A stretch of DNA of 39,238 bases. It comes from an uncultured Clostridium sp. Lineage in GTDB: Bacteria > Bacillota_I > Bacilli_A > RF39 > UBA660. Within the stretch, counting starts at the first letter, position 1. Each line of letters starts with the position of its first letter. Made by a program: the position numbers and the translations under genes. Location: contig CAMNJQ010000052.1 in assembly GCA_946541575.1 (NCBI GenBank), positions 1 through 39,238 of the forward strand, read 5' to 3'. Positions 25,029-33,737 of the stretch are shown piece after piece. Under the pieces are notes generated by a model, which was not told the origin of the DNA, ran no database searches, and was given only the letters and a program-made list of their open reading frames with translations.

Positions 25029-27380
25029 ATGAATTATGAAGTAACACCAATCTATAATAAAAATAAAAATATTTTTTTCAAAATTGAAGATTTTAAACCT
25101 GAAGTTTCAATAATAACACCTTATTATAACTCTAAAGAATATATTGAAGATACAATGATTTCAGTTCTAAATCAAACATTTCCATGGTTTGAGTGGATTA
25201 TTGTAGATGATGGGTCAACTGATAAGGAAAGTATAGAATTAATCGAGCAGTTAAAGAAAAAAGATAAAAGGATTAAAGTCTTTCATAAAAAAAATGAAGG
25301 ACTTGCTGCAACTAGGGATTTTGGAGCAAAAAAAGCATCAAAATTTTCAAAATATCTTTTATTTTTAGATGATGATGATTTAATTGAAAATAATTATTTG
25401 GAGTGTCTATATTATGCTTTAGAAACTAATAAAGAAGCCTCTTTTGCATATACAAATACAGTCGGTTTTGGTGAACAGAATTATCTTTGGGATAAAAAAA
25501 TGAACATTAGAGCAGAATTAAAAGAAAATTTATTAGTTGCAACTGCATTAATCAGAAAAAAAGACTTTTTTGAAGTTGGAGGATATGGTACAAAAGAAAA
25601 AGGAATTAATGAAGACTGGGTATTTTGGATTAAAATGTTTAGCAAGTCAAAAATTCCTTTAAAGGTAAATTATTTCGGATTTTGGTATAGAAGAAAAAAA
25701 GTTGGTGAATTAAAAAAATCGCTTTCAAATAAAGAAAAAACTCAAAAATTATTAGATCAATACAAAAAAGACGTGGATTATGACATAGCACCAATCGAAT
25801 ATCCAATGAATACTTATGATTGGGATGATGTTCATAGAGTTCAAAATCCATTTAAATGTATTTCTAAGATTAATAGTAATAAAATTAATATTATAATGAT
25901 TATGCCACATTTAGTAATGGGCGGTGCTGATAAATTTAATATTGACTTCTTGAAAGGATTAGATAAAAAGTATAGTGTAACAGCAATATTTACAAATATT
26001 AGTGAAAATGAATGGATTTGTGAATTAAAAAAATATGTTTCTGATTATTATATCCTACCTTCCTTTTTAGACAGAAAGTATTGGCATTTATTTATTGATT
26101 ATATAATTAATAAAAATGATACAAAATTAATATTTAATACAAATAGTGTTTATGGATATATGGTTTTGCCTTATATTAAATCAAAACATCCAACAATTAG
26201 TATTATGGATTATGTACATATGGAAGAATGGTATAATAGAAATGGTGGATATTCTAGAGATTCTAGTGCTGTTGCTAGTTGTATTGATAGGACTTATGTA
26301 TGTAATGAAGCATCAGAAAAAGTTTTAGTTAATTATTTTGGAAGAAATAAAGATGATGTTGGTACTGTATATATAGGTGTTGATGAAAAAAAATTTAAAA
26401 ACGATTATTCGAATGAAGAATTACTAGCTATAAAAAAAGAGTATAATATTCCAACAGATAAAAAAATAGTAACATTCATTTCTAGAATAGCTGAGCAAAA
26501 AAGGCCATTTTTACTTGCAGAAATAATAAAAAAATTTACACATAAATATGATGATTGTTTGTTTTTAATATGTGGGGATGGGCCATTATTAGATAAATTA
26601 CAAAATGTAATAGAAAAATATAATATTAATAATGTAATGTTTTTAGGAAAGATAAGTAATACAAAAGAAATATATGCTATAAGCGATTGTACTCTTAATT
26701 GTTCTATAAAAGAAGGACTTGCACTTACAACATATGAGTCACTTTCGATGGGAGTGCCAGTTGTCTCTAGTAATGTTGGAGGCCAAGCAGAAATAATAAA
26801 TAAAGATGTTGGAGAACTTATAGAACTTAATCAAAAGGAAGAGGATGTATCGATACACAAATATAATCCTTCGGAAATAGATAATTTTGTTGTTGCAATT
26901 AGGAAAGTAATTGATGAAAATGATAAATACAAGAGTAATTGTAGAAAAAGAGTACTTTCTGGATTTACAATTGATTCTATGAATAAAAAAATGAATAGTA
27001 TTATTGAAGAACTTATTAAAAATCCAAGCAAAAAAAACAATCTAAGCGAAGATATAGCATTAGAACTTTTAAATCAGTATTTATTGGAGACTAACGATGA
27101 ATACAACTATACTTTAGAATCCTTTAATAAAAAATATTATGAAGATTCTTTAAAAAGTGAATATAAAAATAAACTTTATAATTTAAAAAATAGTATATCT
27201 AATAAGATTGATAAGCTTTCAATTAAATTACATATTTATAATGAAGCTTCAATCGTTAAGAAAATCTTTTATTATATAATTAAAACAATATATTTGATTA
27301 TAAAACTTCCTATAGTAATAATTATTAGAATAATAAAAATGTTTTCAAAAGTAATAAGTAAGATTAGAGGTAAGAAATGA
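25029..27380 (+). CDS. Bifunctional glycosyltransferase, GT2-GT4 fusion
   Basis: 783 residues with two catalytic modules. The GT2 module (about 24-260) has VSIITPYYNSKEY, EWIIVDDGSTD, the metal site LDDDD (114-117) and the acceptor-base motif NEDW (Glu195-Asp196). The GT4 module (about 290-660) has MPHLVMGGADKF, FISRIAEQKRP, LICGDGPLLDKL and EX7E (Glu562-Glu570 in KEGLALTTYESLSMG). A basic C-terminal tail with a hydrophobic helix (about 745-770) suggests membrane binding. Both modules look active, so one protein should add two sugars in series. ATG 25029; the AAGGAAAG ribosome site is rather far (13 bases). Its stop overlaps the next start (ATGA at 27377-27380), showing coupling. Confidence 0.88.
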   Translation: MNYEVTPIYNKNKNIFFKIEDFKPEVSIITPYYNSKEYIEDTMISVLNQTFPWFEWIIVDDGSTDKESIELIEQLKKKDKRIKVFHKKNEGLAATRDFGAKKASKFSKYLLFLDDDDLIENNYLECLYYALETNKEASFAYTNTVGFGEQNYLWDKKMNIRAELKENLLVATALIRKKDFFEVGGYGTKEKGINEDWVFWIKMFSKSKIPLKVNYFGFWYRRKKVGELKKSLSNKEKTQKLLDQYKKDVDYDIAPIEYPMNTYDWDDVHRVQNPFKCISKINSNKINIIMIMPHLVMGGADKFNIDFLKGLDKKYSVTAIFTNISENEWICELKKYVSDYYILPSFLDRKYWHLFIDYIINKNDTKLIFNTNSVYGYMVLPYIKSKHPTISIMDYVHMEEWYNRNGGYSRDSSAVASCIDRTYVCNEASEKVLVNYFGRNKDDVGTVYIGVDEKKFKNDYSNEELLAIKKEYNIPTDKKIVTFISRIAEQKRPFLLAEIIKKFTHKYDDCLFLICGDGPLLDKLQNVIEKYNINNVMFLGKISNTKEIYAISDCTLNCSIKEGLALTTYESLSMGVPVVSSNVGGQAEIINKDVGELIELNQKEEDVSIHKYNPSEIDNFVVAIRKVIDENDKYKSNCRKRVLSGFTIDSMNKKMNSIIEELIKNPSKKNNLSEDIALELLNQYLLETNDEYNYTLESFNKKYYEDSLKSEYKNKLYNLKNSISNKIDKLSIKLHIYNEASIVKKIFYYIIKTIYLIIKLPIVIIIRIIKMFSKVISKIRGKK

Positions 27381-28753
27381 GATGTATTCCGGTGCTTTTT
27401 GGTGTCGATGTAAAAGACGATTTCCCAATATTTTTTGGTGCATTTTATAAATTTTGCTATTATTGTTCAATTAATGATTGGCCAATAATAGCACAGGAAG
27501 AATATTTTATAAATCCAAGTTATTATGAAAAAAAATTTCCAATAAATTTAAAAAAAATATCTTTTATAAATGAAATACCAAGTATAAAAAAAATAAAATT
27601 TGAGAAAGTTGATAAGTTTATTATTACAAATGATCAAACTAAAAAAGTATTAGATCAATATAAAGATAAAGATACTGCATGGATAAATATGATGAATAAT
27701 AAAGATAATGTTTTATATAAAATAATGGATGATCAATTATCTTTAATTACTAAAAAATATGATGATTTAAAATCTTTAATAGTTTGGAGACATAATGAAA
27801 CAATCTCATTAGTGGCAAAAAAGTATAATTTAAATGTAATTGAGATGGAATTAGCTGGAATTAGAAAACCTAGTTATAATTTAGGAATATGTTATTTTCA
27901 GTATTCAAATAAGTATTCAACTGATGAATTAGATTCTAGATATGAGTCATTTATTAAAGAAATAAAAAATAAAAAAGTACCACTTTTGTCAAGAAATGAT
28001 TTGATTAATTTATTTGTCTCAAAAGAGGAATTGAATAATTTATATGAGATAGAAGATTATGATGTTGGAATAGCATTAGGTTTAAGAAATGATTATGATA
28101 CATTAGCATCTGGATCAATAACAAACGAAGAGATATTAGAAAGTTTAGATGAATTTGAATCAAAGAAAAATATAATCATTAGAAAACATCCAGCAAATCA
28201 TAATTATAAATATAATTTAGAAGATAAATTTACTTTAGACGAATCGGTTTCATCAATACAATTTTTATCAAGATGTCGAAAAATAGTGTCAAGTGTCTCA
28301 AATATTGGACTTGAAGCAATGTTATTTGGGAAGACTAGTTATACACTTGGAAAGATGCCGTTTAAAAGGTTTTGTTACAATTCCTTAGATATAAACGATG
28401 ATTATGTGATTTCTGTAATTGACTTAAATTTTTTAATATTTTGTTATTTTACACCATATTCTTTAGCTCTTGATCAACATTATGTTGAGTTTAGAAATTC
28501 AAATCCAAGTGAATATGATATATATATGTGTCATTACAAATATATAATGAAAGATAAAAACATTAAAAAGAGCTATAAGGCGAAAAAAGTAAGGGATAGA
28601 TATTTTTCTTTTATAGAAAAAGATCAGATAAGAGAAAAATATGAAAAACTAAAAGAAGAAAATGATAAAACTAAGGAAGAACTAAATTCAATTCTATACT
28701 CTAGAAGTTGGAGATTTACAAAACCGCTAAGGGCATTAAAGAAAAAGAGATGA
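27377..28753 (+). CDS. Capsule-type glycosyltransferase, Kdo-transferase-like (PF05159/GT99-like by motif)
   Basis: 458 residues. The C-terminal half has IIIRKHPANHN (His271-Pro272) and VSSVSNIGLEAMLFGK (305-318), signatures I associate with GT-B capsule enzymes such as KpsC and the GT99 beta-Kdo transferases (HP loop; SxxGxEAxxxGK). The N-terminal half is not recognisable. The last ~50 residues form a charged helix ending in the short SRSWRFTKPLR motif often seen at the ends of polysaccharide-locus glycosyltransferases. The start overlaps the previous stop by four bases. A KdsB-like CMP-sugar synthetase lies 4 kb downstream, which would fit a CMP-ulosonate donor. The assignment is from motifs only; a different GT-B transferase is possible. 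Confidence 0.55.
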   Translation: MRCIPVLFGVDVKDDFPIFFGAFYKFCYYCSINDWPIIAQEEYFINPSYYEKKFPINLKKISFINEIPSIKKIKFEKVDKFIITNDQTKKVLDQYKDKDTAWINMMNNKDNVLYKIMDDQLSLITKKYDDLKSLIVWRHNETISLVAKKYNLNVIEMELAGIRKPSYNLGICYFQYSNKYSTDELDSRYESFIKEIKNKKVPLLSRNDLINLFVSKEELNNLYEIEDYDVGIALGLRNDYDTLASGSITNEEILESLDEFESKKNIIIRKHPANHNYKYNLEDKFTLDESVSSIQFLSRCRKIVSSVSNIGLEAMLFGKTSYTLGKMPFKRFCYNSLDINDDYVISVIDLNFLIFCYFTPYSLALDQHYVEFRNSNPSEYDIYMCHYKYIMKDKNIKKSYKAKKVRDRYFSFIEKDQIREKYEKLKEENDKTKEELNSILYSRSWRFTKPLRALKKKR

Positions 28754-28757
28754 TAAA

Positions 28758-30584
28758 ATGAAAAAATATATTCATTATTGTTGGTTTGGAAATAAACCAT
28801 TACCTAAATTAGCAAAGAAGTGTTTAAAAAGTTGGAAAAAGTATTTGCCTGATTATGAAATAATTAAATGGTCTGAGGAAAATGTTAATTTAGATGAATG
28901 TCCATTCGTTAGAGGGGCTTATGATAATAAAAAATGGGCTTTTGTAGCTGATTACTTTAGATGCAAAGCACTTAAAGAAATGGGTGGAATATATTTTGAC
29001 ACAGATATGGAAGTAATAAAAGACATTAGTAATTTATTAAAAGATGATACTTTTTTAGGTGTGGAAGATACCGGATTTGTTGCTGTTGGAGTATGGTATG
29101 AAAAAAATAAAAATGCTTTTCTCCCAACCGAATTATTAAAAATTTATCAAAGTTTTGATATTTTTGATATAAATAAAATGTCTGATTTAAGTATTCCTAA
29201 ATTAATAAGTGATATATTAAGTGATTATGGATTGGTTAAAGGAGATAATGAAAAACAAGTATTAGATGGAAATATTGTAATCTATCCAAGAGATTATTTT
29301 TATCCATATTCTTATGCGAGAGATAATAACTTTTTTTCGGATAATACTTGTATGATTCACTATTATGATGCAAGTTGGACTCCTCTAAAGGAAAGAATAG
29401 AAACAAACATGGTCAGAAAAATTGGCAGAAGAAAGACATATAAAATAATAGATAAGTATAGTAAAGGAAAACATTTAATTAGAAAAACTTGTGAATTTGT
29501 TTTTTTTCCATTAGCTATTTATAAAAAGAAAAAAGTGAAAAAAAGTTTAATAAATGATATAAAATATCAAGAAAGAATAAAAGATACAATATCATCTATT
29601 AAGAGAAAGAAATCTAATGGTCCAAGCTATTTAGTCTTTTATAACAAAGATTGGTTTGGAATTACAAGCGCAACTATAGAATTATTTGATAATACAGTAG
29701 ATTGCGGAGAGATTTACTCTAAAAATGATGTTATAGATATAGCAAATGCAATTTTAGAATGTAATCCTAAACAAATAGTTTTTAGTTCTTTTGCGATTGG
29801 TTGGAAGGATTTAATTAATTATTTAAAAAAGAATAATAAAAATATTAAGATAAAAACATATTGGCATGGAAGTCATTCTCAAATTTTAGACCATTACGGC
29901 TGGGATAGAAATAAAGAAATTATTGAGTTACATAAGAAGCATAAAATTGATGTTATGGGGACTTGTAAACAAAGTTTATTGAATTTCTATAAAAAACAAG
30001 GATATAAAAGTACTTTTATTTCAAATAAAGTAACAATAGAAAAAAAAATTATTAAAGAAGCAAATACAAAAAATGATAATAAAACTATTAAAATAGGCAT
30101 TTATGCGGCAAAATGTGATGATTGGAGAAAAAATATGTATACTCAAATTGCAGCTGTGTCATTAATAGAAAATGCCATAATAGATATGGTTCCATTGAAT
30201 AAAAGCGCTGTAGAATTTGCTGAAAAACTTGGTGTAAAAATAGATGGTGAAGAAAAGTCATTACCAAGAGAAGAATTGTTAATAAGAATGAGTAAAAATA
30301 CAATAAACTTATATGTTACTTTTTCAGAATGTGCGCCAATGCTTCCACTTGAAAGTATGGAAATGAATACTATATGTATAAGTGGTAATAATCATCATTA
30401 TTTTAAAAATAATAAACTTGAAGATTTTTTAGTAGTAAAAAATGAGGCAGACATTGAAGAAATAAAAGACAAAATATTAAATGGGATTAAGAACAGAGAC
30501 AAAATATTAAACCTTTACAAAGAGTTTAGTAAAAATAATAACATAGAATCAAAACAAGAATGCAAGAAGTTCTTAGAAATGTAG
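28758..30584 (+). CDS. Bifunctional glycosyltransferase, GT32-GT4-like fusion
   Basis: 608 residues. The N-terminal module (about 1-215) is GT32/OCH1-like: IHYCWFGNKPLP start, WSEEN, FVADYFRCKALKEMGGIYFDTDMEV with the DXD metal site Asp81-Asp83, and late YSYARDN/HYYDASW residues (MIHYYDASWTPLKE) typical of capsular GT32 enzymes. The C-terminal module (about 290-608) is GT4-like with EX7E Glu524-Glu532 (SECAPMLPLESME). The two are joined by a basic linker (RRKTYK, KKKKVKK). Both active sites look intact. It starts four bases after the 27377 gene. The C-terminal module is homologous to the N-terminal part of the next protein, which looks like a duplicated, weakened copy. Confidence 0.82.
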   Translation: MKKYIHYCWFGNKPLPKLAKKCLKSWKKYLPDYEIIKWSEENVNLDECPFVRGAYDNKKWAFVADYFRCKALKEMGGIYFDTDMEVIKDISNLLKDDTFLGVEDTGFVAVGVWYEKNKNAFLPTELLKIYQSFDIFDINKMSDLSIPKLISDILSDYGLVKGDNEKQVLDGNIVIYPRDYFYPYSYARDNNFFSDNTCMIHYYDASWTPLKERIETNMVRKIGRRKTYKIIDKYSKGKHLIRKTCEFVFFPLAIYKKKKVKKSLINDIKYQERIKDTISSIKRKKSNGPSYLVFYNKDWFGITSATIELFDNTVDCGEIYSKNDVIDIANAILECNPKQIVFSSFAIGWKDLINYLKKNNKNIKIKTYWHGSHSQILDHYGWDRNKEIIELHKKHKIDVMGTCKQSLLNFYKKQGYKSTFISNKVTIEKKIIKEANTKNDNKTIKIGIYAAKCDDWRKNMYTQIAAVSLIENAIIDMVPLNKSAVEFAEKLGVKIDGEEKSLPREELLIRMSKNTINLYVTFSECAPMLPLESMEMNTICISGNNHHYFKNNKLEDFLVVKNEADIEEIKDKILNGIKNRDKILNLYKEFSKNNNIESKQECKKFLEM

Positions 30585-30592
30585 GTGAGATA

Positions 30593-32578
30593 ATGATAGA
30601 TAAAAAAATAATTTATAATGATGAATACTTAGTTATCTTACCAATCAAATTACAAAATATGCAAAATACTTTTGAATATACTTTTAAAAATATTTATGTG
30701 TATAATCATTTAGAAAATTCAGATTTACAATTTGATATTATTAATAAGAGTAATTTTAAACAAATTATATTTGTTGACTATATAAATGAATATTCAAATA
30801 TAATTAATAAATATAGAAATAACCATGTTATCAAATTTATTTATACCAAGAGTTTAGGATCTTTTTCAAATACTGAAAACTATAAAATATTTAATGAAAT
30901 AGTTAATTTATATGAGAAAAAAAAAGTAGATAAGATTGCATTTTTAGATTCTAATTTATATAAATTATTTAAAAAGAAATATAATTGTTGTACTCTTTTC
31001 TTAGATGTTGAAAAGAAAATTTATAGCAATAAATATAATAAAAAAAGAATTGGATTATTGAATGATTCCAATAATCCAAATCATAGCTTTTATAACGAAT
31101 TAAGTGCATTATCGTTTAATAAATATAAGGCATCATTAAAAAGTATAGATAAAAGAACAAAAAATTTTACTAAATTGTTTGGTATAAAATATACAACAAA
31201 TAAGAATAAATATATGGATAACAATGTTGTAAACCTATATATTAATTTTACTGATAACAATAATGTTTTATTCTTAGAAAGTATGGATAGAGAAGTACCA
31301 TGTATTCTTGGAAATAATGACTTAATACAAGATAGTAGCTTAAAAAAATATTTAATGCTTGAAAGTGATGATAGTATTGATGAAATAAAAGACAAAATAG
31401 AATTAGTTAAAAATAATAGAGAAAGTATCATCAAAGAATATAAAGTATTCAGGGAAAATTATTCTAAAAAAAGTAAAGAATCTATAGATGATTTTTTAGA
31501 ATACGAAATGGAAGAACAAAAAAGAATAGAGTATCAAAAGTTACTATCTATTGTTGTACCAGTTTATAATACAGAAAAATATTTAAAAAAATGCTTAGAT
31601 TCAATCATTAAAGCTATTCCAAATGAAATAAAGGACAAAACAGAAATATTGATAATTAATGATGGGTCAACAGATAATTCTGAAACGATAATAAAAGAAT
31701 ATGAAACAAAATATAACTTTATAAAATACATTTTTCAAAAAAATAGAGGACTAGGAAATGTAAGAAATGTTGGATTAAAAAATGCAAAAGGAAAATATAT
31801 TGCATCTATTGATTCTGATGATTCTATTAATAAAAATTTTTTTAAAGAATGCCTAAATGATTTAAAAAATGATGTTGATGTAGTTATATATGATTGGTTA
31901 ACTGTAACAAATGAAACTAAGTATGAAACAAGCGCTATAGAATGGATTTTTAAGAAAAAGTATAATCAGTATGAGGGTCTAATGTATACAACTATTATGC
32001 CATCAACATGTAATAAGATATTTAAAAAAGAACTATATGATGATTTAAAAATTGAATTTGTAGAGGATAAATATGAAGATTTAAGTACTAATCCATTTAT
32101 TCTTTTTAAAGCGAAAAAAATAAGGTATTATCAAAAGCCTTATTATGAGTATTATATAAGAAGTGATTCATATATGAGAACACCAGCAGGGTTGAGTATG
32201 ATTCATATATTAAATGAATTCTCATCAAGATTTAAGAAGTATAAAGAATATTGTAACTTGAATATAGAAAAGTTTATGTATTACACGTTATCATGGCGTA
32301 TAGAAGAATATGTAATCAATCAAATTTATGAAAAAGATCAAAAAGAATTGGATGAGTATTTAAAACATGTCTATGAAAAAATATATGATATTATGGAACA
32401 AATTTTCAATAATAAATATTATTTAGAAATGGTAAATTCTCTTGATGAAAATAAAAAAGAGTATATTCTAAGCAGAAATAAATCATTCGTTGAAAAAAGT
32501 CTAAAAGAATTTTTAAAAAAAGTAAAAGAGCCATTTAAGCTTAATGCATTCACGATATATTTTGGTGATAAAAGCTAA
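30593..32578 (+). CDS. Glycosyltransferase with degenerate GT4-like N-terminus and active GT2 C-terminus
   Basis: 661 residues. Residues ~1-300 align by eye with the C-terminal module of the preceding gene (GLLNDSNNPNHSFYNELSA with GIYAAKCDDWRKNMYTQIAA; NLYINFTDNNNVLFLES with NLYVTFSECAPMLPLES; shared DSIDEIKDKI tail), but the EX7E Glu is Asp221 and the region is shorter, so it is probably inactive. Residues ~318-560 are GT2: LSIVVPVYNTEKY, EILIINDGSTDNSE, metal site SIDSDDS (Asp407, Asp409). EDKYEDLSTNPF supplies an acidic acceptor site. ATG 30593 is chosen because AGGTGAG precedes it; the frame is open to 30560 inside the upstream gene. Last gene of the unit. Confidence 0.8.
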   Translation: MIDKKIIYNDEYLVILPIKLQNMQNTFEYTFKNIYVYNHLENSDLQFDIINKSNFKQIIFVDYINEYSNIINKYRNNHVIKFIYTKSLGSFSNTENYKIFNEIVNLYEKKKVDKIAFLDSNLYKLFKKKYNCCTLFLDVEKKIYSNKYNKKRIGLLNDSNNPNHSFYNELSALSFNKYKASLKSIDKRTKNFTKLFGIKYTTNKNKYMDNNVVNLYINFTDNNNVLFLESMDREVPCILGNNDLIQDSSLKKYLMLESDDSIDEIKDKIELVKNNRESIIKEYKVFRENYSKKSKESIDDFLEYEMEEQKRIEYQKLLSIVVPVYNTEKYLKKCLDSIIKAIPNEIKDKTEILIINDGSTDNSETIIKEYETKYNFIKYIFQKNRGLGNVRNVGLKNAKGKYIASIDSDDSINKNFFKECLNDLKNDVDVVIYDWLTVTNETKYETSAIEWIFKKKYNQYEGLMYTTIMPSTCNKIFKKELYDDLKIEFVEDKYEDLSTNPFILFKAKKIRYYQKPYYEYYIRSDSYMRTPAGLSMIHILNEFSSRFKKYKEYCNLNIEKFMYYTLSWRIEEYVINQIYEKDQKELDEYLKHVYEKIYDIMEQIFNNKYYLEMVNSLDENKKEYILSRNKSFVEKSLKEFLKKVKEPFKLNAFTIYFGDKS

Positions 32579-32619
32579 AAAAGTAAATAGAGTACTAAGC
32601 AAAAAAAATGTTTATTTTG

Positions 32620-32659
32620 AATGAATACATTCGTTGTTATCCTAATGGATGTATTTATT
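32620..32659 (+). other. Long inverted repeat before the CMP-sugar synthetase gene
   Basis: AATGAATACATTC (32620-32632) pairs with GGATGTATTTATT (32647-32659) over 13 positions, with two G-U pairs, around a 14-base loop. No T-tract follows, but a TATAAT stands at 32661-32666, immediately after. It may be a weak terminator for the GT unit or an operator for the next gene. Confidence 0.5.
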
Positions 32660-32687
32660 GTATAATTATATTAATGGGAGTGATTGA

Positions 32688-33428
32688 ATGAAAATAGTAG
32701 GTATTATACCAGCAAGATACAAATCTACAAGGTTTGAAGGTAAACCACTTGCTGATATATGTGGAAAACCAATGATATGGTGGGTTTACGAGCAAGTAAA
32801 AAAAGTAAGAGGAATTGATGAAATATATGTTGCAACTGATGATGAAAGAATAGAAAATGTTTGCAAAAGCTACAATATGAATGTATTAATGACTAGCGAT
32901 AAGAATAAAACTCCAACAGATAGAATTTATGAAGTATCTACAAAAATTGAAGCTGATTATTATATTTCAATTAATGGAGATGAGCCATTAATTGATTCAA
33001 AAATAATAGAAAAGGTTATTCCAAAAAAGAAAAAAGAAAATTTATATGTTGCAAATCTAATGACAACTATTAAAGATCCTGTTCAAGCTGTGGATTCTAC
33101 TAATCTTAAAATAGTGACTAATGATAGGGGAGAGGGTGTTTATATTTCAAGAACTGCTGTACCTTATCCAAAAGGAAGTATGGATTTTGAATATAAAAAA
33201 CATGTAGGAGTTTATGCATTTGATAAAGCGGCTCTAAAATATTATCATGATACCCCAAGGGGAAGAATAGAAACAATAGAAGATATTGATTTACTTAGAT
33301 ATATAGAAAATCATGTTAATATCGATTTTATCGATGTAAATAGTGATAGCTTGTCTGTTGATAATATGAAAGATTTAGAAGAAGTAAGAAGAATAGTAGA
33401 AAAAAAATTAAAAGTCAGTGTAAAATAA
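32688..33428 (+). CDS. KdsB-like CMP-sugar synthetase (CMP-Kdo synthetase type)
   Basis: 246 residues, the usual KdsB length. KdsB activates Kdo with CTP to CMP-Kdo. The N-terminal nucleotide loop PARYKSTRFEGKPL (8-21) is near-identical to KdsB; VATDDERI (48-55), NGDEP (96-100; usually QGDEP), HVGVYAF (172-178) and DLEEVR at the end follow. Differences from KdsB are TPTDR (75-79) for SGTDR and SVDN (223-226) for GVDT, which lie near the sugar site, so the sugar could be an ulosonate other than Kdo. ATG 32688 has GGGAG at 32676-32680. Kdo genes kdsA and kdsD are not in the window. Unusual in a Gram-positive-type genome. Confidence 0.82.
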   Translation: MKIVGIIPARYKSTRFEGKPLADICGKPMIWWVYEQVKKVRGIDEIYVATDDERIENVCKSYNMNVLMTSDKNKTPTDRIYEVSTKIEADYYISINGDEPLIDSKIIEKVIPKKKKENLYVANLMTTIKDPVQAVDSTNLKIVTNDRGEGVYISRTAVPYPKGSMDFEYKKHVGVYAFDKAALKYYHDTPRGRIETIEDIDLLRYIENHVNIDFIDVNSDSLSVDNMKDLEEVRRIVEKKLKVSVK

Positions 33429-33455
33429 CTGTTGAATATTCAACAGTTATTTTTA
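33422..33455. terminator. Bidirectional terminator between convergent genes
   Basis: A perfect 15-bp stem AAAATAACTGTTGAA (33422-33436) with TTCAACAGTTATTTT (33439-33453) and a minimal loop. T-tracts on both strands suit the CMP-sugar synthetase gene (+) and the small gene at 33453 (-). Confidence 0.88.
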
Positions 33456-33668
33456 CATCATATAATTATTTGGAAAATTTTGATTATATGGCATTATTGG
33501 AATATTTGGAAAAGAGTTGTTAGTTTCTAACATAGATACCTTTCTTTCTAGTAGTTTAACTTTTCTTTCTAAATTATCTAATCTTTCGTTTACATTTTTT
33601 AAATCTCTATTGCAGTTACATCCTTGATTAAATTGTGGCATATAACCATATTGGCTTTGATCGTTCAT
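33453..33668 (-). CDS. Small Asn/Tyr/Pro-rich protein with coiled-coil core
   Basis: 71 residues on the minus strand, ATG at 33668 with a strong GGAGGATAT ribosome site (seen as ATATCCTCC at 33668-33676). Residues ~1-20 are Gln/Tyr/Asn-rich with a CNCN pair; residues ~24-49 form a heptad coiled coil (LKNVNERLDNLERKVKLLE); the last ~20 are Asn/Pro/Met/Tyr-rich (NIPIMPYNQNFPNNYMM). This composition resembles small spore-coat or spore-surface proteins of Firmicutes, but I recognise no family, and the visible evidence is composition only. Transcribed against trmB, with which it shares the upstream gap. Confidence 0.65.
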   Translation of the reverse strand: MNDQSQYGYMPQFNQGCNCNRDLKNVNERLDNLERKVKLLERKVSMLETNNSFPNIPIMPYNQNFPNNYMM

Positions 33669-33715
33669 ATATCCTCCTTATTCGTTTTATTATATGCATT
33701 AACTTAAATATGTGA

Positions 33716-33721
33716 TATACT
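33716..33721 (+). promoter_or_regulatory. Extended -10 for trmB
   Basis: TATACT (33716-33721) is preceded by TGA (33713-33715) in an AT-rich stretch. No good -35. Transcription would start near 33728, giving a leader of about 10 bases before ATG 33738. Confidence 0.5.
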
Positions 33722-33737
33722 ATTTTTGGTGAAAAAA

